Source of the DNA: Propionibacteriaceae bacterium
Lineage (GTDB): Bacteria > Actinomycetota > Actinomycetes > Propionibacteriales > Propionibacteriaceae
Direction: 5' to 3'
Assembly: GCA_021323255.1 (NCBI GenBank)
Contig: JAJTCL010000192.1
Span: forward strand, 1-8,026
Length of the DNA: 8,026 bases
Shown here: positions 1 through 5,802 of the stretch, piece after piece
How positions within the stretch are numbered: the first letter of the stretch is position 1
Layout: every line of letters begins with the position of its first letter
Program-made: the position numbers and the translations under genes
The notes under the pieces: model-generated
What the model saw: the letters and a program-made list of their open reading frames with translations, nothing else
What the model was told of the DNA's origin: nothing
Databases searched by the model: none

Positions 1-34
1 TTCCAGGTTCACGCCGAACAGTCGGGAGCATTGG

Positions 35-64
35 GGGTCGTCCCTGATACTTCGAGGGTAGTCC
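35..64 (+). promoter_or_regulatory. Candidate operator/promoter region of the PspC operon (direct repeat)
   Basis: GGGTCGTCC (35-43) recurs as GGGTAGTCC (56-64), one mismatch apart and with 21 bp between starts, i.e. two helical turns. A CCCT...AGGG inverted pair (42-45, 55-58) is nested inside. This is the only repeated structure in the 82 bases before the first gene, so it may bind the regulator of the operon. GATACT (46-51) could be a -10 element, but no good -35 is visible at normal spacing. The regulator assignment is inference from position only. Confidence 0.3.
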
Positions 65-82
65 GGTCGGCAGGATGGGCGC

Positions 83-1408
83 ATGAGCTCGATCTGGACA
101 ATTCGTCGCAGCGCGACCGACGTCAAGCTCACCGGACTGTGCGGTGGCGTGGCTCGGTACTGGGGAATCGATCCGCTGTTGGTCCGGGTCGGTTGGGCAC
201 TGTTGGCTTTGAGCGGCGGAATTGGACTCGTCCTCTATCTGGCCGGCTGGCTGCTCATCCCGGTTGAGGGGAGCGAGAAGGCGCTGGCCGATGACCTGTT
301 GGGTGAGTCGGTTCGGCGTTGGCCGAAGGAACTGTGGATCACCCTCGTGGTCGTGGCCAGCCTGGCGATGTTCACCGTCTTCGGGTGGCTCAGCCCTTTC
401 AGCATTGGTCCTGCGATCGTCATCGCCGTCATTTGGTACTTCGGCTTCTACAAAGGCCGCCACGGCAAAGCACGTGACCTGCCGACGTCGCCAGCGGACA
501 CCGGCCTGGCGTCGGCAGCACCGTCCCAACCCGAGTTCGTCAGATATCCGGGACCGCCGACCCCTTTCACCGAAGCCGCGGAGGCGTGGCAACGCCGGGT
601 CGAGGAGCACCTGCGCCAGGAGGTCGTTGAGGGTCAGACCGTTACCACACCGCCTGACAACTGGCCCAATCCTCCGCCAGCAAATATGTCGCAGCCAGCC
701 CCAGATCCAGAGCCTGCACAGCACATCGCCTTCTTGGCTGAGCCCGATCCAGTCGGCCTCTACGCCGACCCGGAACCTGCCATGCCGGTGAGAATGTCTG
801 ACACAAAGTCAGCCAGGCGACTACGGATGGTCTCCCTCATTGCGCTCGGCCTGACGCTGTCCGGCCTGGGTATAGCTCAGGCCTTCGGCATTGCCATCCC
901 ACTGGCCGCCTATCTCGCAGCCGCGCTACTGGTCATCGGCATAACCCTGGTGGTCGCTACCTGGTTCGGCCTGGCGCGCGGTCTGCTGCCGGTTGGTGCC
1001 TTGCTGGCGGTGGCCGTGCTGGTTGTCACAGCAGCCGGACCTGCGCTTCAGCTTCCCGGGATGGCGACTTCCCATGCGTACACGACGGTTGCCGAGCTTC
1101 CTGCCGCCGGCAACACGGAGGACTTTGGCAGGCTTGCGGTCGATCTCAGCCATCTGGCGGTCACGGCGGACACCAACTACACAGCTCACGTTGATCTTGG
1201 CCGGCTCGAGGTCACGGTGCCTGACGATGCCTATGTTGTCGTGAACTACACCGCCGACATGGGGGCGGTGCACGCGTACGGCAAAGAGATCAAGGAAGGC
1301 TCAGAGATCACAGGCCGAATCAATCCGCCCCAGCCAGCACAACCTGGCCAGCCTGTCTTGACGCTCAACTTGTCCGTAGACGCCGGCAACATACAGGTGC
1401 GACGATGA
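83..1408 (+). CDS. PspC-domain membrane protein with LiaF-like C-terminal domain
   Basis: A 441-aa membrane protein. Residues about 4-62 form a PspC domain, with the typical 'GLCGGVARYWGIDPLLVRV' signature followed by a hydrophobic segment (36-59) ending in LLIP. Two more hydrophobic segments lie at about 84-102 and 107-122. A Pro/Ala/Glu-rich soluble linker follows (about 125-245), then a second hydrophobic block of two or three helices (about 249-321). The last ~110 residues are beta-rich, with alternating hydrophobic residues and the pattern of LiaF/cell-wall-active-antibiotic-response or DUF4097-like domains. PspC and LiaF families act in envelope-stress signalling, commonly beside a sensor kinase; a role as membrane stress sensor or modulator is inferred. 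The ATG start is preceded by AGGA (72-75) at 7-nt spacing. The stop overlaps the next start (ATGA, 1405-1408), implying translational coupling. Membrane topology cannot be settled by eye. Confidence 0.85.
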   Translation: MSSIWTIRRSATDVKLTGLCGGVARYWGIDPLLVRVGWALLALSGGIGLVLYLAGWLLIPVEGSEKALADDLLGESVRRWPKELWITLVVVASLAMFTVFGWLSPFSIGPAIVIAVIWYFGFYKGRHGKARDLPTSPADTGLASAAPSQPEFVRYPGPPTPFTEAAEAWQRRVEEHLRQEVVEGQTVTTPPDNWPNPPPANMSQPAPDPEPAQHIAFLAEPDPVGLYADPEPAMPVRMSDTKSARRLRMVSLIALGLTLSGLGIAQAFGIAIPLAAYLAAALLVIGITLVVATWFGLARGLLPVGALLAVAVLVVTAAGPALQLPGMATSHAYTTVAELPAAGNTEDFGRLAVDLSHLAVTADTNYTAHVDLGRLEVTVPDDAYVVVNYTADMGAVHAYGKEIKEGSEITGRINPPQPAQPGQPVLTLNLSVDAGNIQVRR

Positions 1409-1587
1409 GAAAAACCTACGATGTCGTTGCCTTGATCTTTGGCCTCCTGTTCAGCTGCGTGGCGCTTGGATCGTTGTGGCTAACCTTTGTCGGACCGCTC
1501 AACTGGCAGGTGATCAGGATCGTGGCACCTATGGGGCTGGTCGCCGTTGGTGTTCTTGGCCTCGTCCTTTCCCGGAATCGTCAGTAG
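1405..1587 (+). CDS. Small two-helix membrane protein of the PspC operon
   Basis: A 60-aa protein made almost entirely of two hydrophobic helices (about residues 7-28 and 36-55) joined by a short turn containing Gly-Pro, with basic residues at both ends (MRK... and ...SRNRQ). I do not recognise a named family. Its ATG overlaps the stop of the 441-aa PspC gene by ATGA, and AGGTG (1395-1399) provides a ribosome-binding site 5 nt away. Twenty-five bases separate it from the second PspC gene, so all three are probably one transcript. The coupled position suggests a stoichiometric partner of the larger membrane protein, but this is inference. The reading is supported by the overlap, ribosome-binding site and coherent membrane pattern rather than by homology. 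Confidence 0.72.
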   Translation: MRKTYDVVALIFGLLFSCVALGSLWLTFVGPLNWQVIRIVAPMGLVAVGVLGLVLSRNRQ

Positions 1588-1612
1588 TACATCCCCCATC
1601 GAAAGGTGCGTC

Positions 1613-2254
1613 ATGAGCAGCCCCTACCCGCCGCAGCCGCCTAAGAGACTGGAGCGGAGCAAGTCCAACAGAATTCTGGGTGGCGTCTGCGCCGGAGTCG
1701 CGAACTACCTCAACATGGACCCGACGCTGGTGCGGGTCCTCACGGTGGTGATTTCACTGTTCACCGGCGTTCCCGTCATCCTCTACATCATCGCGCTGTT
1801 CGTGGTGCCCGAAGAAGGTTCGCAGCCGGCATCGGCTACCTACCCGCCCGTGTCGGGTCCGCAGGGCCAGGCCTCCGGCTTCCCCACTGCGCCGCCACAG
1901 CCAAATCAGCCGGTCTACACCTCATCGGGCATGTCGGGGCCAACTCAGCCGGCTCAGCAGCCAACACCGCCCGTCTTTGCCGAAGACTCCGTCTGGGGCA
2001 CTGAGGGCGCGCCCTGGGAACAGCGTCAACCAGCTCCTGAGTCCACAACGGAGCCTGCGTTCGGCGCCCCGCCTCCCTCAGAGCCCGAGCCGGCTGCGCC
2101 TGCAGCCCATGAAGCCGACGCCTTTGAATCCGTACCTGAACCTGAGGGTCCCGACCAGCGGACAGCAGGCACCGACAACCCGGCAACTGAGCCGGGTGGC
2201 CCGGCGGAATCCGGCACAGCGTCCGAGGGCGATCAGCAGCCGGACAGGCCTTAG
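1613..2254 (+). CDS. PspC-domain protein with disordered acidic/proline-rich tail
   Basis: A 213-aa protein. Residues about 12-69 are a second PspC domain, with 'RILGGVCAGVANYLNMDPT' followed by a hydrophobic segment (about 40-65) ending in FVVPEEGS, closely parallel to the LLIPVEGS ending in the first gene. The remaining ~145 residues are rich in Pro, Ala, Glu, Gln and Ser with no visible fold, probably a flexible tail. The start at 1613 is preferred because GAAAGG (1601-1606) sits 6 nt upstream. The longer in-frame reading from 1547 would run through the small upstream gene and has no ribosome-binding site. As the third gene of the operon it is likely a paralogue of the first with the C-terminal sensor domain replaced by a disordered tail. 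Function in envelope stress is inferred from the family; no enzymatic motif is present. Confidence 0.85.
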   Translation: MSSPYPPQPPKRLERSKSNRILGGVCAGVANYLNMDPTLVRVLTVVISLFTGVPVILYIIALFVVPEEGSQPASATYPPVSGPQGQASGFPTAPPQPNQPVYTSSGMSGPTQPAQQPTPPVFAEDSVWGTEGAPWEQRQPAPESTTEPAFGAPPPSEPEPAAPAAHEADAFESVPEPEGPDQRTAGTDNPATEPGGPAESGTASEGDQQPDRP

Positions 2255-2266
2255 CCAGCGGCTGCT

Positions 2267-2297
2267 GTCCACGGCCCCATTACTGGGCGGCGTGGAC
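2267..2297. terminator. Hairpin at convergent gene ends, probable bidirectional terminator
   Basis: GTCCACG (2267-2273) pairs perfectly with CGTGGAC (2291-2297). Inside it GCCC (2274-2277) pairs with GGGC (2285-2288), leaving a CATTACT loop and a 2-base bulge: about 11 base pairs in all. It lies 12 bases past the PspC stop and spans the pdxT stop, exactly between two converging units. There is no T-tract on either side, as is common for actinobacterial terminators, so termination is inferred from structure and position. Confidence 0.6.
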
Positions 2298-2749
2298 CAA
2301 ATCGACGAAATAGCGATGAATGCGCAGGTCGTCGGTGACCTCGGGATGAAACGAGGTCGCCATGATGTTCTGGTGCCGTACAGCGATGATCTTGGATTCG
2401 CTGAGGCCGGGCGGAACCACTGCCCCAAGCACCTCTACGCCATCATCGATGCTCTCCACCCACGGTGCGCGGATGAACACCTGGCGAGCAAGATCATCCC
2501 GGCACAGGATCCGTACGCCGGTAGTCCTGCGTGCAGCGCCGCTATCAGTGGCTCGCGCAGCCCGAAGATCCGCGACAGCTTGTCAATCGTGGTGGATTCA
2601 CCACCGGGCAGCACAATCCCCTTCAGCCCGGCTAGCTCGGCAGGTCGCCGTACCGGCCGGACCTCCGCGCCGCACGCTGTCAGTGCGCGAAGGTGCTCGC
2701 GTACGTCCCCTTGCAGGGCGAGGACACCGACAATGGGTGGACGGCTCAC
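2280..2749 (-). pseudogene. pdxT: Broken pyridoxal 5'-phosphate synthase glutaminase subunit (internal deletion plus frameshift)
   Basis: PdxT hydrolyses glutamine and channels ammonia to PdxS for PLP synthesis. The GTG start overlaps the pdxS stop (GTGA, 2746-2749), the normal coupled arrangement. Residues 1-89 are typical: 'GVLALQGDVREH', 'LPGGESTT' and the nucleophile motif 'AYGSCAGMILLA' with Cys82. After codon 89 (ends 2483) this frame loses homology and stops at TAG 2435-2437 after 104 codons. Typical PdxT sequence resumes in another frame at GTG 2480, 'VFIRAPWVE' through 'ATSFHPEVT' (the catalytic His-x-Glu), to TAA at 2280-2282. The two parts total about 155 residues against roughly 190-200 normally. 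The missing ~45 include the conserved 'RNAFGRQ' region that helps bind glutamine. Only two bases (AG, 2481-2482) separate the parts. Neither fragment could be an active glutaminase. A sequencing or assembly error remains possible. Confidence 0.85.
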
Positions 2750-3660
2750 CAGCCGCGTTGAGCGAGGCGATGGGGCTGTGGGATGTCGTCGACGTTGATG
2801 CCGACCATTGCCTCGCCGAGCCCGCGGGATACTTTCGCGATCACATCGGGGTCGTCGTAGAAAGTGGTCGCCTTGACGATGGCCGCCGCCCGCTCCCCCG
2901 GGTTGCCGGACTTGAAGATTCCGGAGCCAACGAAGACTCCTTCCGCTCCGAGCTGCATCATCATGGCGGCATCTGCCGGAGATGCGATGCCACCAGCTGT
3001 GAAGAGAACGACGGGCAGCTTGCCCAATTGCGCGACCTCGGCGACCAGCTCGTACGGCGCTTGCAGTTCCTTCGCAGCCACGTACAGCTCATCGGACGCC
3101 ATCGTGGTGAGGCGTGCAATCTCGGCACGGATCTGGCGCATGTGGGTGACGGCGTTGGACACATCACCGGTGCCAGCCTCGCCTTTGGAACGGATCATCG
3201 CCGCACCCTCAGCGATCCGGCGCAGGGCCTCGCCAAGATTGGTGGCGCCGCACACAAATGGCACCGTGAACCGCCATTTGTCGATGTGGTTGGAGTAGTC
3301 GGCGGGCGTCAGCACTTCGGACTCGTCGATGTAGTCAACACCGAGTGACTGAAGGACCTGAGCCTCGACGAAGTGCCCGATCCGGGCCTTGGCCATCACC
3401 GGAATGGAGACGGTGGCGATGATTCCGTCGATCATGTCCGGATCGCTCATCCGCGAAACGCCGCCCTGCGCACGGATGTCGGCAGGAACTCGTTCCAACG
3501 CCATGACGGCAACCGCGCCGGCATCCTCAGCGATCTTGGCCTGCTCTGGCGTGACCACGTCCATGATGACTCCGCCCTTGAGCATTTCGGCCATGCCACG
3601 CTTGACGCGAGCAGTGCCGAGCAGGCCTGGAGGCGCGGTGGAGCTAGTGGTATCGGACAC
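2746..3660 (-). CDS. pdxS: Pyridoxal 5'-phosphate synthase lyase subunit PdxS
   Basis: PdxS makes PLP from ribose 5-phosphate, glyceraldehyde 3-phosphate and ammonia; the ammonia normally comes from PdxT. With the GTG start used here the protein is 304 aa, normal for the family. Signature stretches are 'GGVIMDVVTPEQAKIAED' (Asp34, substrate site), 'PVMAKARIGHFVEAQ' (Lys91, Schiff-base lysine) and 'MIRSKGEAGTGDV' (Lys159, the second catalytic lysine). All are intact, so the enzyme should work. The GTG at 3660 is preferred over a TTG two codons upstream because AGAGGG lies 8 nt before the GTG but only 2 nt before the TTG. The stop overlaps the pdxT start (GTGA). Because pdxT is broken here, PdxS would depend on free ammonia (an activity known for PdxS in vitro) or on a glutaminase encoded elsewhere. 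Confidence 0.97.
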   Translation of the reverse strand: MSDTTSSTAPPGLLGTARVKRGMAEMLKGGVIMDVVTPEQAKIAEDAGAVAVMALERVPADIRAQGGVSRMSDPDMIDGIIATVSIPVMAKARIGHFVEAQVLQSLGVDYIDESEVLTPADYSNHIDKWRFTVPFVCGATNLGEALRRIAEGAAMIRSKGEAGTGDVSNAVTHMRQIRAEIARLTTMASDELYVAAKELQAPYELVAEVAQLGKLPVVLFTAGGIASPADAAMMMQLGAEGVFVGSGIFKSGNPGERAAAIVKATTFYDDPDVIAKVSRGLGEAMVGINVDDIPQPHRLAQRGW

Positions 3661-3668
3661 GGTCAAAT

Positions 3669-3674
3669 CCCTCT
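3669..3674 (-). promoter_or_regulatory. Ribosome-binding site deciding the pdxS start
   Basis: On the minus strand AGAGGG lies 8 nt upstream of the GTG at 3658-3660 and only 2 nt upstream of the in-frame TTG at 3664-3666. Spacing therefore favours the GTG. Confidence 0.65.
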
Positions 3675-3740
3675 TGATTGCGGTGTTTCGCGACGGAGCC
3701 TGCTGCGGCGCGGACCGCCCGCAACAATGCTTTCGTCCTC

Positions 3741-3768
3741 AGTTTAGATGCGCTTTGGATGGCGTCGA
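3741..3768 (-). promoter_or_regulatory. Candidate pdxS promoter
   Basis: On the minus strand TAAACT (3741-3746) fits a -10 box, and TCGACG (3763-3768) is a 4-of-6 match to TTGACA with a 16-bp spacer. Transcription would begin near 3734, giving a leader of about 70 nt before the GTG. No regulator site, such as a paired PdxR operator, is recognised. The call is by consensus only. Confidence 0.45.
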
Positions 3769-3810
3769 GTCGATTTCCACCACGGGCTCCGGCAGGTCAG
3801 CCGGCGCGAA

Positions 3811-3816
3811 TACGCT
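3811..3816 (+). promoter_or_regulatory. Candidate -10 element for leaderless tfoX-family gene
   Basis: TACGCT matches the actinobacterial TANNNT pattern and ends exactly 6 bases before the ATG at 3823, so transcription would begin at or next to the start codon. No clear Shine-Dalgarno sequence precedes this ATG, which fits leaderless translation. No convincing -35 box is seen. Confidence 0.4.
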
Positions 3817-3822
3817 CCGGGT

Positions 3823-4167
3823 ATGACACAACCACACCACATGTCGAAGCCGACCGAGGCCGGCATGGCGCGATTTGCTGCGCTGCTCGACGAGCTCTCG
3901 AGCGAGCGAGATGTGGTGAAGGCCTCCATGTTCGGCATGCCCGGGATCAAGCGGCGCGGCGGCAAGGCGTTCTGCGGACTGTACGGGGACGACATGATCT
4001 TCAAGCTGCAGGGCGAGGATCATGCCCGCGCCTTGAGCCTGGAAGGGGCACACCTCTTCGAGCCCATGGCCGGCAGAGCGATGAAAGCGTGGGTCCAGGT
4101 GCCGCCGGAACATCAGGCGCAGTACCTGGATCTAGGTCGCACCGCTGAAGCGAGCCTCGAGGCCTGA
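3823..4167 (+). CDS. TfoX/Sxy N-terminal-domain family protein
   Basis: A 114-aa soluble protein made of a single TfoX N-terminal-type domain. It shows the family's 'ASMFGMPGIKRRGGKAFCGL' stretch, then the 'DDMIFKLQGED' strand and a C-terminal part with 'KAWVQVPPEHQAQYLDL'. TfoX/Sxy regulates competence with CRP in gamma-proteobacteria, but this short single-domain form is widespread in bacteria without such competence and has no established function, so the name should not be read as a competence role. The ATG at 3823 is chosen over the in-frame upstream ATG at 3748, which would add 25 residues unlike the family and run into the pdxS promoter. An alternative ATG at 3841 also lacks a ribosome-binding site. 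The gene diverges from pdxS and converges on guaA, with 3 bp between the stops. Confidence 0.8.
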   Translation: MTQPHHMSKPTEAGMARFAALLDELSSERDVVKASMFGMPGIKRRGGKAFCGLYGDDMIFKLQGEDHARALSLEGAHLFEPMAGRAMKAWVQVPPEHQAQYLDLGRTAEASLEA

Positions 4168-4170
4168 GCG

Positions 4171-5730
4171 TTACTCCCACTCGATGGTGCCCGGCGGCTT
4201 GCTGGTGATGTCCATGACGACCCGGTTCACCTCGTCAACCTCGTTGGTGATGCGGGTGCTGATCCGTTCCAGCACCTGGTACGGGAGCCGGCCCCAATCC
4301 GCGGTCATCGCATCTTCGCTGGTCACAGGGCGTAGCACGATCGGGTGCCCGTAGGTCCGGCCGTCGCCCTGCACCCCGACTGAGCGGATGTCGGCCAGCA
4401 GTACCACCGGGAACTGCCAGATGTCGCGATCCAGCCCGGCCGCGCTCAGCTCAGCTCGAGCAATGGCGTCCGCCTCGCGCAAGACGTCGAGCCGCTCCCG
4501 GGTCACCTCGCCAATGATCCTGATGGCCAACCCAGGGCCTGGGAACGGATGTCGCCACACGATTCCCGATGGCAGTCCGAGCTGCGCGCCGACGGCCCGG
4601 ACCTCGTCCTTGAAGAGAGTCCGCAGCGGCTCCACCAGCTGGAACTGCAGATCCTCGGGCAGCCCGCCGACATTGTGATGACTCTTGATATTGGCCGCGC
4701 CTTCACCCACGCCGGATTCAACCACGTCGGGATAGAGGGTGCCTTGGACCAAGAACTCGACTTCACCAGCCTCACCGACCACCTCGCGCGCGGCCGCCTC
4801 AAACGTCCTGATGAACTCTCGACCGATGATCTTGCGCTTCTGCTCCGGATCGGTGATCCCCGACAGTGCCGAAAGGAATTGCCCAGAAGCGTCGACGACC
4901 TTCAGGTCAACCCCGGTTGCGGCCACGTAATCGCGCTCGACCTGCTCGGCCTCACCTTTGCGCAGCAGACCATGATCAACAAACACACAGGTCAGCTGGT
5001 TGCCGACAGCGCGCTGCACCAGAGCCGCGGCCACCGCGGAGTCGACTCCACCCGAGAGGCCGGCGATGATGTGCTTGCCACCGACCTGTTGTTGGATGGC
5101 CAGCACGGACTCGTCGACGATATTGGCGGGGGTCCAATCTGGGGTGCATCGAGCGATGTCGTACAAGAAATGCTCCAGCACCTGTTGGCCATGCTCGGTG
5201 TGCAAGACCTCGGGGTGCCATTGAACCCCGGCCAGGCGCCGGTCAACATTCTCGAACGCCGCGACGGTCGCCCTTGCCGAGGTCGCGGTCACGCGGAAGC
5301 CAGACGGTGCTGCGGTCACCTCGTCGCCATGGGACATCCACGCACTGACGCTGGCCGGCAGACCGGCTAGCAGTACGCCAGGATCGGTCAGTTTGACGGC
5401 CGTGCGGCCGTATTCCCGCATGCCCGTACGGGCGACCGACCCCCCGAGGACCTGGGCCATGGCCATGAAGCCATAACAGATGCCGAAGACTGGTGTGCCA
5501 CCGTCAACCAGGGCCGCATCCAGTTGCGGCGCTCCGGGCTCGTAAACCGAGGAAGGTCCACCAGAGAGGATGATCGCCTTGGGCCGCCGCGACAGAATCT
5601 CCGAGGCCGAGGCCGTGTGCGGCATGATCTCGGAGTAGACCTTCGCCTCGCGTACCCGACGGGCGATCAGCTGGGCGTACTGGGCACCGAAGTCGATCAC
5701 CACCACCAGATCGTGATCTCGCCGGCTCAT
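4171..5730 (-). CDS. guaA: GMP synthase (glutamine-hydrolysing)
   Basis: Converts XMP to GMP using ATP and glutamine, the last step of guanine nucleotide synthesis, in the cytoplasm. At 519 aa it has the normal length. Residues about 8-195 are the class I glutaminase: 'ILSGGPSSVYEPGAP', nucleophile Cys85 in 'GICYGFMAMAQ', and His172/Glu174 in 'GVQWHPEVLH'. The ATP-pyrophosphatase domain follows with P-loop SGGVDS (226-231), and the C-terminal dimerisation domain ends in the typical 'DITSKPPGTIEWE'. The residue four after Cys85 is Met89 (ATG codon), where most class I glutaminases have Gln. The ATG start has a strong ribosome-binding site, GGAGAGGA, 6 nt upstream. The gene appears monocistronic, 72 bp downstream of the SRPBCC gene, and converges with the TfoX gene. 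Identity is certain; only the effect of Met89 is open. Confidence 0.98.
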   Translation of the reverse strand: MSRRDHDLVVVIDFGAQYAQLIARRVREAKVYSEIMPHTASASEILSRRPKAIILSGGPSSVYEPGAPQLDAALVDGGTPVFGICYGFMAMAQVLGGSVARTGMREYGRTAVKLTDPGVLLAGLPASVSAWMSHGDEVTAAPSGFRVTATSARATVAAFENVDRRLAGVQWHPEVLHTEHGQQVLEHFLYDIARCTPDWTPANIVDESVLAIQQQVGGKHIIAGLSGGVDSAVAAALVQRAVGNQLTCVFVDHGLLRKGEAEQVERDYVAATGVDLKVVDASGQFLSALSGITDPEQKRKIIGREFIRTFEAAAREVVGEAGEVEFLVQGTLYPDVVESGVGEGAANIKSHHNVGGLPEDLQFQLVEPLRTLFKDEVRAVGAQLGLPSGIVWRHPFPGPGLAIRIIGEVTRERLDVLREADAIARAELSAAGLDRDIWQFPVVLLADIRSVGVQGDGRTYGHPIVLRPVTSEDAMTADWGRLPYQVLERISTRITNEVDEVNRVVMDITSKPPGTIEWE

Positions 5731-5761
5731 CGCGCATCCTCTCCCCCGGACGGTCCGGAAG

Positions 5762-5783
5762 CGACGAGTCTATGACCTCGTCG
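5762..5783. terminator. Hairpin between the arsR-SRPBCC pair and guaA
   Basis: CGACGAG (5762-5768) pairs with CTCGTCG (5777-5783). TC (5769-5770) can extend the stem against GA (5774-5775), leaving a TAT loop and one bulged base. It sits 20 bases past the SRPBCC stop and upstream of guaA, so it could end the arsR transcript or, if transcribed with guaA, form a leader structure. There is no T-tract. Confidence 0.4.
5767..5772 (-). promoter_or_regulatory. guaA: Weak candidate -10 element for guaA
   Basis: On the minus strand TAGACT fits TANNNT and would start transcription about 30 nt before the guaA ATG. No good -35 box is seen at 16-18 bp. It lies within the hairpin described here. guaA may instead be read through from upstream. 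Confidence 0.25.
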
Positions 5784-5802
5784 TCGTCCTCAGGGGCTCC
5801 GG

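Noticed and set aside
1..12. Possible divergent minus-strand gene starting with GTG at 10-12
   Set aside because: Only four codons are visible and there is no ribosome-binding site, so it cannot be supported.
1547..1612. Upstream ATG extension of the second PspC gene
   Set aside because: It overlaps the end of the small membrane gene and has no ribosome-binding site, whereas GAAAGG lies 6 nt before the ATG at 1613.
2435..2749. The 104-codon N-terminal pdxT frame as an intact short gene
   Set aside because: Homology stops at codon 89 and the catalytic His/Glu part continues in another frame, so it is a fragment of a broken gene.
2280..2749. Programmed ribosomal frameshifting in pdxT
   Set aside because: No slippery sequence is seen at the junction, and a frameshift would still leave ~45 core residues missing.
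1977..2798. A 273-codon plus-strand frame running from the PspC tail across the terminator into pdxT
   Set aside because: It crosses the boundary of two converging genes, is Arg/Ser/Pro-rich as expected for an off-frame reading, and has no ribosome-binding site.
2362..3348. A 328-codon plus-strand frame opposite pdxS and pdxT
   Set aside because: It lies antisense to well-conserved genes, has no ribosome-binding site or recognisable domain, and its composition is that of a high-GC mirror frame.
4154..4163. Palindrome GCCTCGAGGC at the end of the TfoX-family gene as a terminator
   Set aside because: It is a short palindrome with no room for a loop and no T-tract, and it lies inside coding sequence.
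4549..5370. A 273-codon plus-strand frame inside guaA
   Set aside because: Antisense to the certain GMP synthase gene, with no domain or start signals.
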